Assembly (NCBI GenBank): GCA_051453625.1
Contig: JBOZIK010000001.1
Span: forward strand, 290,865,292-290,907,668
From: Welwitschia mirabilis
Taxonomy: Eukaryota; Gnetophyta; Gnetopsida; Welwitschiales
Length of the DNA: 42,377 nucleotides
Direction: 5' to 3'
Below the pieces are notes generated by a model. That model had not been told where the DNA came from. It did not search any database and saw nothing but the letters and a program-made list of their open reading frames with translations. Positions 32,540 to 42,377 of this stretch are shown one piece after another (position 1 is the first letter of the stretch; every line of letters begins with the position of its first letter). Position numbers and translations under genes: made by a program.

Positions 32540-35500
32540 ATTTATTTTATTCTTTAAAGGAAATACTATAATCTAACGATATGTATTTTTTCTGATGTTG
32601 CATAGATGAATGGAATATTTTAGGCATGCATGCAAATGTTATTACTCCTAGAACTCTTAATTTGATGAGTGTCTCCTATAATTGTTGAATACAAGAAAAC
32701 TGGAATCTATAGAATAATGAAATCTCAACTATGAACAAAAGTAAAATATCAATAATCAAAGCATAAAGCTCAAAGAAGAATGAATTTTCTTTAGAAAACA
32801 ATCACTTCAAACCCTAGAAGATTAATAAATCAGAGCACTAGGAAGAGTGAAGGAATGTTTACAGTAAGCAAGGTCTCTTACATTGAAATTCTAACTTGTC
32901 TAATCATGTAGTTCTTTTTTGAAATGATCATAACATATCATTTTTTTAATAAAATCATCCAATCACTATATTTACTCAGTTGAAAAAATGATGTCACAGC
33001 CTAAAAATCCTAGTTACTATTAAATCCTTTTAAAAATCCTTTATAAGTTTAATTTTTTGAGGGTTTGGAAGCCCTTTTTCTCCACTTGAGTATGTGAATT
33101 CTTAATTTTTAATCAATATTATTAGTGGAACTATGTTAAAATAGTTATTGAGTGTGTCAAGATGTTAAAGATTGTGTCAAAAGACATATGTGATTAAACT
33201 AAAATGTTTTGACACTTCATATGCCTCTAGCTTCTTTTGCTAAGATTTATATTAAGTAAAGCCCTTACATCTGCTATTTCAGTTCACTTATGATTGTTCT
33301 TAGGTTTTAAAAAAAAAAAAAAAGAACCTTTAAAAACTTAAAATAGGGGAATCTATGAAATATTTCAAAGCACAACTAGAGCAAATCAACATCTTCTTGC
33401 TTACTATAACTCTTTTGGGATGCATAGCAACCTCAGTATTTGAGTAAAAGATTTAATTATTCTAAAAAGACAAATATTACATCCTTGTGTGAGCTATAAT
33501 TGACCTACTTTAAAGATCTCATGCTAAAAAGGCATCAACATAAGACTAGCACCCTAATGTTTTTGCAAGTAATGACATGATTGCATTTATTTACCTTCGC
33601 TCCTGGTTTAATCATAATGTAAGCTAGAATTCTTAGATCATTCTAATACATTAAAAAATATTTTTTTAAGTATAAGTGCAAGATCAAAGGGTAAAATATA
33701 ACAATCAAATCATCCTTTAAATAGTTACAAGGAGATCAAACCATAACCCTTGCTAATAAAGACAAATTTAGCATCAGGTGGTGCTATTCAATTAAATGTA
33801 ATTTTCCTAGAAATCTTGAAAATAACAAGCTGGCCTCATAATTCAATAATTCACTATTTAAAAAAGGATAAAGTATAAAACATAGATATAGATATAGTAA
33901 TAGGATTCTAGCACTTACAACAATGTTAACCTTTTTTAAGCATTTTCTTCTAGCTAGTAAAAGAGCAGTCATTCTTAGAGGGTCATTACTATGACATGAA
34001 AGAAAATGATAATTGGGATTTCTACCTCTTTGTGGGTCATTGATTATATGGGTTAGATTTCAAGGTAGCATGAATGATAAAGCCTTAGTGCATATTAGCT
34101 GAGAACCCTATCTTGAATAGGGAGATATTAGCCACTTCATTTTCAATGACCTTTTACTCATTTCCCTGATCCTTTTTTAGGGCTAATTTCTTTATTATGA
34201 TCATCACCATAGTGCTAATTTCAAGCTTTAATAATATGAGAGATGCATAGACACTAAAATTATTCATCTATGCAAAGTGATTTCTTTGTAAGATCATGGG
34301 TTCTTTAAATAGATAGAAACCCCAGTATAGGGATGTTGTAACAAGGTTTTCAAAGTGCTAGTTTCTAAAGAGAAACCACAGAAATATACTATGAAGAATT
34401 GATTGTGCTAAAATATTACTAACTAAATTAATCAAGATGTTTAGTTTTTTCCCCTGTTAATCTCAAAACAATGTAACAAACTTATAAACCTATAATAATA
34501 TGTAATTTATACAGTTAGATATTCTATAATGGATGCTGTTGCAAGATTTTAAGGTTTGAATAAGAGATTATCTTTAAAGTCTGAAACATAGCCATACTAT
34601 GATAGCCAATAAAAAATAATATAATGAGATTTTTGTACTTTGTCTAATTAAAAAATAAATTGGTCATACTTATAAAAGCACTTAGGGATCAAATTATCCC
34701 ATTGCAATCCATTATGTCATATAAATTAAGACTTCTCAGTTATCTCATAAAAATTCCTTATGTTTAAATTTGTTAAATTATTTTGAAGCTATTTAGAATA
34801 ATTTAGGGACTAATGAACTAGGTTGATCTATCAAATAATTTTAACATTACTGCAATTACAATTACAGCGTTGAAATCAATAGTAAGGAATTAAACATTCA
34901 AGCTTTTAGTTTACCATTAAAAAACTCAAAAATTTATATTTTATCAAATGGATAATAATATTGTTTAATAGAATAAAATTATAGATGGTTAAGAAGTAAC
35001 TACAATACAAATGTCTAATTCTAGCTTTATGTATAGGGCATGAAAAATTTGAAATATCTTTCAAAAATAGGCTCTGTAACATGGGATTACCTTGTGTAAG
35101 ATAAAGTTATCTTTGAAAATTAATTGAATAACCTCATGTGGAGAAACATTTTCCATCATCTAATTTTTCTTAAACTTGAGTGGTATTTAATGGAAGCATT
35201 GAAGCATACCCCATAGTGATCCAGAAGCCTAGACTTCGCTTTCCGTAACTAGCTGTCCTAAGATCATACTTTATAGTATCATTGTGTTACCTGCCTATCA
35301 AGTATCATGATCTTAATTAGTTAAGTGGTCTATGCATCAAAATAATATAGTTTTAGTCTAAAACTACATCTTGATTGGGAGTAAGAAGGTTCTCAAGATA
35401 TTAAGAGAATTCTTCAAGGTATCCTCAATTTTGTCTCCAATAGAAGCCATGCATGTAGACTAAATCCCTCAAAAGGCTTTATAATCTAAATAGAACACAG

Positions 35501-35570
35501 GAAAATAGCATAAACAATGGAATGCTCTTATCAAAATACAAAAGAAAACAGACCAAAATTACCAGTGGAG
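32540..35570. other. About 3 kb without recognisable genes
   Basis: Contains an A15 run at about 33309-33324 flanked by TTTT/GAACC, which could be a retroposon tail but has no recognisable body. The short frames inside (for example 33784-33972 on the - strand) have no visible family features. Confidence 0.35.
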
Positions 35571-35571
35571 C

Positions 35572-35775
35572 AGACCACCCAATACACGAAAAGCAACCTT
35601 AGCTACATACTACTAAGAAAGAGAGAGTTAATGATACTCAAGAAATTACATAAAGAAGTTATTGAAGAATGGGGAAAAACTATAAACATGGTAGACGACC
35701 CAAGGTGCAAACTTGAAAATATGTTAATCAAAAAGAGAGAGTCAATGGCACTCAAGCAACCATAAAGAAGACACA
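35572..35775 (+). repeat. Diverged tandem duplication, unit about 114-121 bp
   Basis: AGACCACCCAA (35572) recurs as AGACGACCCAA (35693), and AGAGAGAGTTAATG with ACTCAAGAAA (about 35620) recurs as AGAGAGAGTCAATG with ACTCAAGCAA (about 35734). The second pair is 114 bp apart, a multiple of three, so the 82-codon frame 35517-35765 shows RKRELMILKK and KKRESMALKQ. That frame is hydrophilic and unrecognised; I do not call it a gene. Confidence 0.5.
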
Positions 35776-36437
35776 AGAGAAGAAACTTCTTAAAAGACAT
35801 ATTCAAGTACAATTTCATGGACTTGCAGCTGGATAGAGATTAAGATAAGATATAAGTTCAAAGAAATATAAGAAAAGGAGATAGGTGAAAATACACAAGC
35901 AATGAAAATAAAATATTTATATAGATAACAAGAAATTTCCAAAGAAATCTATTGGATTCAAATATCCAACATTAGATAGTTGTAGGAAAGCTATAAAAGT
36001 ATTAAACTCTTATTTAGATTAGTTAAAAAACATAAAGCAACTTAAACAAAAAATAAGCCTTCCCATAAATATGAAGAATTCCCATCTATTATAATTTTAA
36101 ATTAGAAAATTTTAACAAATGAAAAAAATATGCATAGGCCCTTCTCTTTTATTTGGGCTTGGGACTAGCATCAAGGTATCTTTTAAAATTGTGTAATTAT
36201 ACACCCTAATGGTAGAGTTACCTGCATTAATACTTTTACTGCAATTATTCAAAGGGGTAAAAGAAAGAAGAATTAAAGAAAGCAGTTACAACAATCAAAG
36301 CAAACCAAAGGGTACATTCTTAGTATTATGGATTTAAGTCTTCAGAAATTTTAAGTTCATGTTCCTTTACTTGGTGCCACAGATTTCCTAGAGCACGAGT
36401 GAAATGCAATTTCCTGAAATTTTCATTTCCCTCAAAA

Positions 36438-36501
36438 AGCTTAGATTCTGAAGTGGATGCTCTAACCTAAGCTCAGATTCTGAAGTGAAAGCTCTAACCT
36501 A
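36438..36501. repeat. 32-bp tandem duplication
   Basis: AGCTTAGATTCTGAAGTGGA followed by TGCTCTAACCTA (36438-36469) and AGCTCAGATTCTGAAGTGAA followed by AGCTCTAACCTA (36470-36501). Only three differences are seen, so this is among the youngest changes in the window. Confidence 0.9.
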
Positions 36502-38553
36502 ATATGTCATAGCTTTAGAGAAGTTTTCACAAAATGCTTTCTACTTATTCATGTTTCAGTATGGAATTGTTTATATCATATCTCACTTGGTTCTATGAAA
36601 CATCTGATGCAAATAAATAGAAAACAGAATGGTAAGTATAGGTTAAAATAAATTTTTTTCTTATGTTATCTATGAGCTGACTAAATTGCTTACTTACAAT
36701 AAATTTGTGCCCTACAGTGTCATAGGCTATTTCTGTTTTGTGAACATTGTGGGTCTAGACTTTGGTGATTGGATGTTTTTCTTTCTTCTTTATTTCTTTT
36801 CATCATATTTCAATTTCATTGCAATCAAAACTTTTCTATGCTCTTATTATCATGTTTTAGTGTCCTTGTCATAATTTAAACAAAAAACCAAGTGAGCTTG
36901 CATAGAACAAAAAGACATTATTAGTGATACACATGTCTTGTATGAATGTTGTTAAAGTTTCACGTATTCTAATTAAAGATTTAATTTTTCTTAGTTCATA
37001 CTTCATGGTATTTAATGTTGTGGATGACCTTATATCCATCATTTGGTTCCCATGTAGCTTTTCTAGAGACAAACTTAGGATTCAACAACCATGCTGTTCC
37101 ATGTAAATTTAATCTATACATAAATTGTACACCAAATTAGGGATTAATTATTTGATTAGTAGCAATAGAAATAGATGATTGATTGGCACTAAATCAGTGA
37201 TCTAGATTAATCACCGAGGTGGTGATTTATTACTAGCTTTTAACTCTCTGATGTAAACATCAGAAAACATTTAGGATAAAAATAAATTTGTAATCATTCA
37301 GCAGCTAACTTTGTTTATATAACTTTTCTATTCTTTTAATCAATTAATGTTTTAACAAATAAATTATTTCAAATAAATTTGATAACTAATTTGTCTAATC
37401 TTGTTATTATTCTATAACTATAGATCATAATTATTGCTAATCAAATATGTTGTTTACCTAGTTACTTTGTAAGTTTACTATCCTTTTTATTCTTGTTCAC
37501 ACCTTTAGAATCTTAGTTATGGATCATATAGAATAATGGCATCATGAGCTTATTTACCTGTGAAAAGGCAACAATGCCATTGGCTTGATTAGGTCCATGA
37601 TCAAATAGAACTTTAAAAGTTGGTTGGATATGCTTAATGATTATTATAGCTCTTCCCCTAATCATAGCTATATCCTCAAAGGACTATAAAATTTATCAAG
37701 TAAGAATGTCAATGAAAATTATGAAGGTAAGAATTTTTATTTTGTTATTCATGCCAAAATGATTTTATTGTATTTGAAACTCAGATTATAATATTAATCA
37801 TAACACCCTAAATATTACCTTAAAAAAGGTCCTTATAATCTTGATACTATGATCTCCATGCCTCAATTAACCATGAAATCAAGACTTTAGTCAAGTTGTT
37901 TTTATGGACTTCGGCTTATTTATATTTGTTACATAAAGTCTTTTACCTTTTTTCTTGTAAGGGTTATGAACCAATTTTCATGGGGTACTAAGGTTCCTAT
38001 ATTAATGTCATAACATTTAGATTTTTTCTATCATTACAATTTTATTTTATTCATCAACATTTCCTCTTAGATCTTCAAGGAATGCTTTACAAGGCATTTT
38101 TTCATCTTCCAAATGAATCTTAGTAGATTATTTATTAGCAAATTTAAAGAAATTTTTTAGTAGTTAATAGGACATTTTCCCAAGTCGTCCAACTCATCAA
38201 AACTTCTGCTCCTCTTTATAGTCATTGAACACTAACCATTACTTCTGCTCTATGGTAGTCTGCAAACTGTTATTCAACATGCATAAGTCTGTAATTTTTT
38301 CTAGTTATAGATTGAATCTTGCTTGTTTCTACTAGCATTAGCCTACAATTCCCAATACTTTGAGGCATTGTAATATGTAATGTTTATATTGGTCTTACTA
38401 AAATCAATGCCCATTGTTGATGCTCATTTTGAGCTATAATTATTTTATTTTACAAGTGCCTTTTAAATTTTTATATTTGGAAGGATGTGACAAATGGTTT
38501 ATAATGTGCTTACTGCTATTGATGCATCTAGGGGATTCATAGTGGCCTTATCA
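36502..38553. other. No clear gene; one exon-like antisense patch
   Basis: At about 37090-36990 (- strand) a frame reads LNPKFVSRKATWEPNDGY and KVIHNIKYHEV before a stop. Its composition is protein-like, but I cannot place it in a family. A small inverted repeat AATCACC/GGTGATT lies near 37210. Nothing else was recognised. Confidence 0.3.
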
Positions 38554-38715
38554 CCATTGGTATCTTCTCTTAGGTGTGAGGTGGATTTGACCTTACCTAG
38601 GATTTTTAAAAAAAATTAAAATAATTTTATGGTTCCATTAGTATCTTCTTTTAGGCTTGAAGTGGATTTGATCATGCCTAGGATTTTCATAATTTTTAAA
38701 ATATTTTAAGATTTG
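38554..38715. repeat. 81-bp tandem duplication
   Basis: CCATTGGTATCTTCTCTTAG...GAGGTGGATTTGACCTTACC (38554) is repeated from 38635 as CCATTAGTATCTTCTTTTAG...GAAGTGGATTTGATCATGCC, both followed by TAGGATTTT and an A/T-rich end. Several substitutions separate the units. Confidence 0.85.
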
Positions 38716-38802
38716 AGGGTTTTGGACAATATGCTAGTGGACTAGTTTTGTTTTTTTATTTTTAGGCAATTTTCCAAGCAAACTCTCTTGTAATTAGCCA
38801 CT

Positions 38803-38950
38803 GTTGGGTTTTAGGGATCGAGCCCAATGTAGCTCTTTAAACTCTAATTTTGTTTGAGTTGGGCTTTACCATCAAAGGGCCTTTGATAGCATACTCTAAT
38901 TTTTCTTTTATATTCAGAAAAGAGGTCCATATGATGATTTCATCATATGG
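38803..38950. repeat. Cluster of palindromes, possible LTR end
   Basis: From TGTTGGGTTTTAGGG at 38803 follow AGCCCAA...TTGGGCT (38821-38865), a 17-bp palindrome ATCAAAGG-G-CCTTTGAT (38871-38887), and a 24-bp hairpin CCATATGATGA-TT-TCATCATATGG (38927-38950). TGTTGGG starts many plant LTRs, but no partner LTR is visible in the window. Confidence 0.5.
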
Positions 38951-40320
38951 TTAACCTTAACCTTCTTTTTCTTTAACTTATATTAAGTTGTGTTACAAGT
39001 CATATTCACAACTTGGTGTAAGCCACCTAAATTCTTAAATGGAATGGCATGGCTTTAAATGGTTATCTCTTGTAAAATTTTTAGTATACTAATATTTGAT
39101 CCTATCTTTAACATCATTGTAGGATTTGGGATTGATAGTAAAAGATAAAAATCAAAAAAACATTAATAGATGCTAGGGTACCTCTAGGCCATTAAAGTTT
39201 GTGACTCTTAAGTGTCATAAGGAAATACTTCTTAATTAACTTCTTTACTAATGCTATTAGCATAATGATTCATTCACTTTTTTAGATCCACTACACTAAA
39301 CATACGACCTTTATTTTTCTTAAAATATGTACCACCAGCAAAATTACATTAAGGACTAACATGTACTTTTGTCAAAACTTCTAAGTACCATTTATTCTTG
39401 ACTGCTAAATAAATAAATCTACTATGCTCAACATTCTGTTCAAGTTTATATGTTTATAATTTCTATGATATATTAATTTATCATATGAAGGTTCTCAATT
39501 TCCATAATATATATTAAAAACCCCTCCTTAGTCTTAATGTATTTGCGCATCTAGAAATTCAATGTCTTTCAACCTACTGTTTTAGAGCATTCTTGTCAGA
39601 ATCTGATGGTTGTTATGAATGTCAAAAATGTTTAGATAGACTAACTTCTTTTGGATACTACAAAAAGATTATCAACTCAATTAATAGGTTTCAACTATAA
39701 ATCACATTTTTCTTATAACTCTAAAGCAAAATTTTCATATTTAATACCTTTATGGGGTTGCTTTTTGACAGTGGTATAAGTTTGAGCCCATATATTGCTT
39801 GCTTTATCTGCATAAATAATGCTTCTGGTTGTTGATTACTTTGGTGTTGATTTCATATACACTTCAACACTTCATTACACTTGTAAAAGAGCTGATAGGG
39901 AATTTTTCTATTAAAATCATTTATTTTGAATTAAACTACCAAGCAAAAATAACCCTTTGATACAGCTTTTATTGTTGTAGCTGCTTTCTTTGATTCTTAT
40001 TTCTTTTACCCCTTAAATTAATATTTTCTATAATTTACTATAATTCTTCAACACCTTTCGTAAAACTGTAGAGGATATAGTGGCTTGAAAGCGAACCAAA
40101 ATGTATCCCATGAATTCCACTCCTAGGCCTCTCCTCCCCTCTTCCTCTCCTTCATACTAGAGATAGAGACCATAGAAATGTGTAATATTGTTCCTCATGA
40201 AAAACCCTAAATTCAAACACCCACAAACTAAGAATAATTACAAAAATTTTGAGTTCATGTGAGCACTCTTTTACTATAATGTACAAATAATGTTTTCACT
40301 AAGTTCTGATGATCATGAAT
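38951..40320. other. No recognisable gene
   Basis: About 1.4 kb A+T-rich DNA. A pyrimidine-rich stretch CCTCTCCTCCCCTCTTCCTCTCC lies at about 40129-40152 (shown in part: CTCCTCCCCTCTTCCTCTCC). No domain was read on either strand. Confidence 0.35.
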
Positions 40321-40423
40321 GTCATGTTTATGAACATGACATGGCATACACCCTGTCAACCAATGACTAGAATCAAGAAGGACATGCCCTGTTAGCCTAT
40401 GATTAGGATTAAAAAGGACTTAT
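40321..40423. repeat. Hairpin plus 36-bp tandem duplication
   Basis: GTCATGTT-TATG-AACATGAC forms an 8-bp hairpin at 40321-40340. It is followed by CCCTGTCAACCAATGACTAG...AAGGACATG (40351-40386) and its copy CCCTGTTAGCCTATGATTAG...AAGGACTTAT (40387-40423). Confidence 0.75.
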
Positions 40424-40744
40424 CCCATCTCATTTATTGATAAATAGGTCACAAGTGAGCTAAGTCTAGATCAGACATGCCACAAATTAGTTTATTTGGA
40501 GTTAATTATGCATTTATTATTCATAGCTTAACCACCTATTTATACATGCACCCATTAACAACTGTTTTAAGGATGTGTCACTACCTCAACAGTTCTAAAA
40601 AAATAGCTAACAATGACATACTTATAATAATAAACAAGATACTTAGACTAAAAAAACATTAACAAAACTAAACCAATGCTGGCTCTTTTAAATCATTAGC
40701 AAGAGCTCCTTAAGTAGTGTGTAACCTTGCATGTGTAGATATTT
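40424..40744 (-). repeat. Putative 3' LTR or 3' UTR of chromovirus G
   Basis: On the - strand this lies just downstream of the chromodomain of G. It has a TATA-like GCATGTATAAATAGGTGG (40532-40549) followed by AATAATAAATGCAT, the usual look of a plant LTR promoter region. LTR ends cannot be set because the 5' LTR is outside the window. Confidence 0.35.
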
Positions 40745-41720
40745 TGCATCTGGATTCTTTGGTTGATGGAGCCAAACACTCATCATCCCATAAAAAGAGC
40801 CTTGTCTTCAAGGTTTGGCTATGTAAACTGGTAGACTAATTGTTCTACTTCTTCCCATGTTACATCTTCTTTTGATAAGGTCTTCCACTAGACTAGCCCT
40901 TTAGTGAGATACCTAGTACCTTTTTTTACAAAATCATAGTCTAAAAGTGCTTAGGATTTTATTTAATATCCCCATCACCTATGGTTGGAGGTGCATTGTA
41001 GTAAGGTACATTTATTAAATTGACATTTGGTTTAAGTAGTGAAACATGAATACTCGATGAAGCTTAGATTTGATAAATAAAGTCAAATGACAGGCGACTA
41101 GTCCTAATAATGTGTAAAATATTTTCTAGCTGGTTTTTGATGAGAACAGTGAGACATTGATTTAACAATAATGTTGTAGCCTTAAATAGATGTAATCTCC
41201 CACTACATAACTCACATGTTGTCTATGAACATCAACCTACTACTTCATCTTATTTTGTGCTATGATGAGACTGTCCTTATATTAAGCAGTTTTAAAACTT
41301 CATCTTGATCTAGGAGTTTCCTTTCCAACTCAAAAATTAAAGAGACACCTATTAAATAATTGGTAATTTTTAAAGATGTCCTACCATATAGGGCCTAGAA
41401 AGGGGTCATCCTTTTAGATTGATGAAACATTGTATTATGCTAGAATCTTACCCATGTTAAAACATAGTCCATTGCTTTGGTTTTTAACAATGAAAGCATC
41501 AATGGTACAACTTGAGGTAATGGTTTACAACCTTTGCTTTTCTTGTCCATTGTAAACAACAAGCTATGCTCATTTTCAGTTGCAACCATTGCAACATGAA
41601 AAATTATTTCCAAATAGTACTAATAAAAATTGGATCTTAATCACTTACAATCAAACATGATATACCATGCAGCCATGCAATGTCTTCCACAAAAAGCCTT
41701 AGTAACTTTCATAATCATAT
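40745..41720 (-). pseudogene. Chromovirus G integrase C-terminus with chromodomain
   Basis: In coding (- strand) order: FVEDIAWLHGISCLIVSD-stop-DP with IFISTIWK at about 41690-41600 (family F...I..LHG.P.SIVSDRDPIF...FW; second Asp kept); KAKVVN near 41535 (family QTEVVN; catalytic Glu changed to Lys); PKAMDYVLTWVRF near 41470 (family PKQWV.WLPWAEFWYN); KRMTPF-stop-ALYGR near 41400; a coiled region ELERKLLDQDEVLK; HKMK...VDVHRQHVSY then VVGDYIYLRLQHY near 41200 (GPY/F module, family VGD.V.LKLQPYRQ); and near 40800-40900 LTKGLV-stop-WKTLSKEDVTW then EEVEQLVYQF (chromodomain, family VLVKWS.LP.EEATWEDYE.L..QFP). The chromodomain would tether the integrase to methylated histones. Stops and shifts make it inactive. 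The first catalytic Asp region was not found. Confidence 0.85.
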
Positions 41721-42377
41721 ATTATTACATCAAAGAAATGATTAGAGATAGGTGTAGAAATGCTAGGATTGAAGCTCAAGAAACATTATTTAAGCTTAAT
41801 AGGACCCAGACTTACATGGTACAACTAAGGATATATCATCGGAGGTTGTCAAAGACTTGCATCCACATGGAGGATATCTTTATTTATATCCCTTTCTAGT
41901 TTCATTGCTCACAACCTAGCTAAATTTATAGGCATAGGATCATCCATCAATTACCTAACCATCTTTAATACATACTACTACTAATCATTTAGTTTTAATG
42001 TTGGTGGTTTAGTGAGTCTTTCTAAACTAAGATTTAGTTCTAGTAGTGCTTATTAATACCTAATTATCAAGTGGCTTACTTAGGCTTGATGTTGGATAAA
42101 TGAGTTCAATTTGATGTCTTTTTGAGAATTTGATTTAATTGAGTTTAGTGATCTCCTTCTAGCAACAAACTGTTATAACTTACATTTATAATGTTAAATT
42201 TTTAATATGAGTTAGAAAATATTTTATAATTTTAAATTTTTTAAAGATATTTCTATCATATCCCATATTTTGTAAATCTTAAAATTTTAAGTATATTAAG
42301 ATTTTAGTCAAATGATTAATTATCCTTATTTAAATTCCTTATCAAAATAAGATGTCATTTTAAATTAACCTTAGTTT
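41721..42377. other. Right edge, not resolved
   Basis: Should hold the N-terminal part of the integrase of element G on the - strand, but I could not read it with confidence. The + strand frame 41630-41899 lies opposite integrase sequence and is taken as a shadow. The last 200 bases are A+T-rich without features. Confidence 0.3.

Noticed and set aside
33309-33324. A15 run as the poly(A) tail of a processed pseudogene or SINE
   Set aside because: No recognisable body, A/B box or target duplication was seen upstream.
35190-35340. Less A+T-rich stretch considered as an rRNA or organellar insertion
   Set aside because: No recognisable rRNA or organellar gene motif when read on either strand.
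41630-41899. 89-codon + strand frame as a gene
   Set aside because: It overlaps integrase sequence readable on the - strand and has no family features.
1-42377. CRISPR arrays, bacterial operons, tRNA or rRNA genes
   Set aside because: No regularly spaced repeats, no operon-like packing, no TTCGA(A/T)TC-type T-arm with a matching acceptor stem, and no rRNA core motif was noticed. The repeats present are LTRs and local duplications.

Overview
The window looks like plant nuclear DNA from a gene-poor, strongly A+T-rich, CpG-depleted intergenic block. No intact host gene, tRNA, rRNA or CRISPR array was found. What can be read is a nest of old, mutated LTR retrotransposons plus LINE and copia scraps. 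I identified them by translating short stretches by eye and matching remembered family motifs; no database search was run.

Left part (1-15356). A host Athila-type Ty3/gypsy element (called E, + strand) runs from an integrase at 4456 to a 3' ORF at 6649 and resumes at 12822. It is interrupted twice. Element A (Athila-type, + strand, only its 3' half with the 3' LTR at 3022-4454) sits against E's integrase. Element D (a chromovirus on the - strand, 7000-12814) sits in E's 3' ORF. D has an odd LTR-gag-LTR-gag/pol-LTR layout. Its pol shows a protease (DGGS changed to DNKS), a truncated RT joined directly to an integrase, a GPY/F module and a degenerate chromodomain. About 64 bp of E is present on both sides of D.

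Centre (15352-24146). This is the most complete unit: an Athila-type element (BC, + strand) with 1182-bp and 1107-bp LTRs, a 5-bp target duplication ATTAT, a decayed tRNA-Asp-type primer-binding site, gag, protease, an unbroken stretch of 186 codons (19619-20176) after the protease, then directly the 3' non-pol tail. RT, RNase H and integrase are missing, so it looks like a deletion (non-autonomous) derivative.

Right part (24147-42377). A Ty1/copia RT-RNase H remnant (F, + strand, 25031-26010; YVDD box now FINV) is followed by about 3 kb of featureless A+T-rich DNA, two short N runs (29163-29174, 31765-31774), a possible antisense copia RNase H scrap, a LINE zinc-binding (zf-RVT) remnant at 30090-30560, several small tandem duplications and palindromes, and an antisense chromovirus end (G, 40745-41720) with integrase, GPY/F and a recognisable chromodomain.

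Nearly all coding remnants carry stops and frameshifts and many catalytic residues are lost. Nothing here works together as a functional system; the value is in the nested order, the rearranged D element and the RT-less Athila derivative. I did not find a convincing undescribed system.
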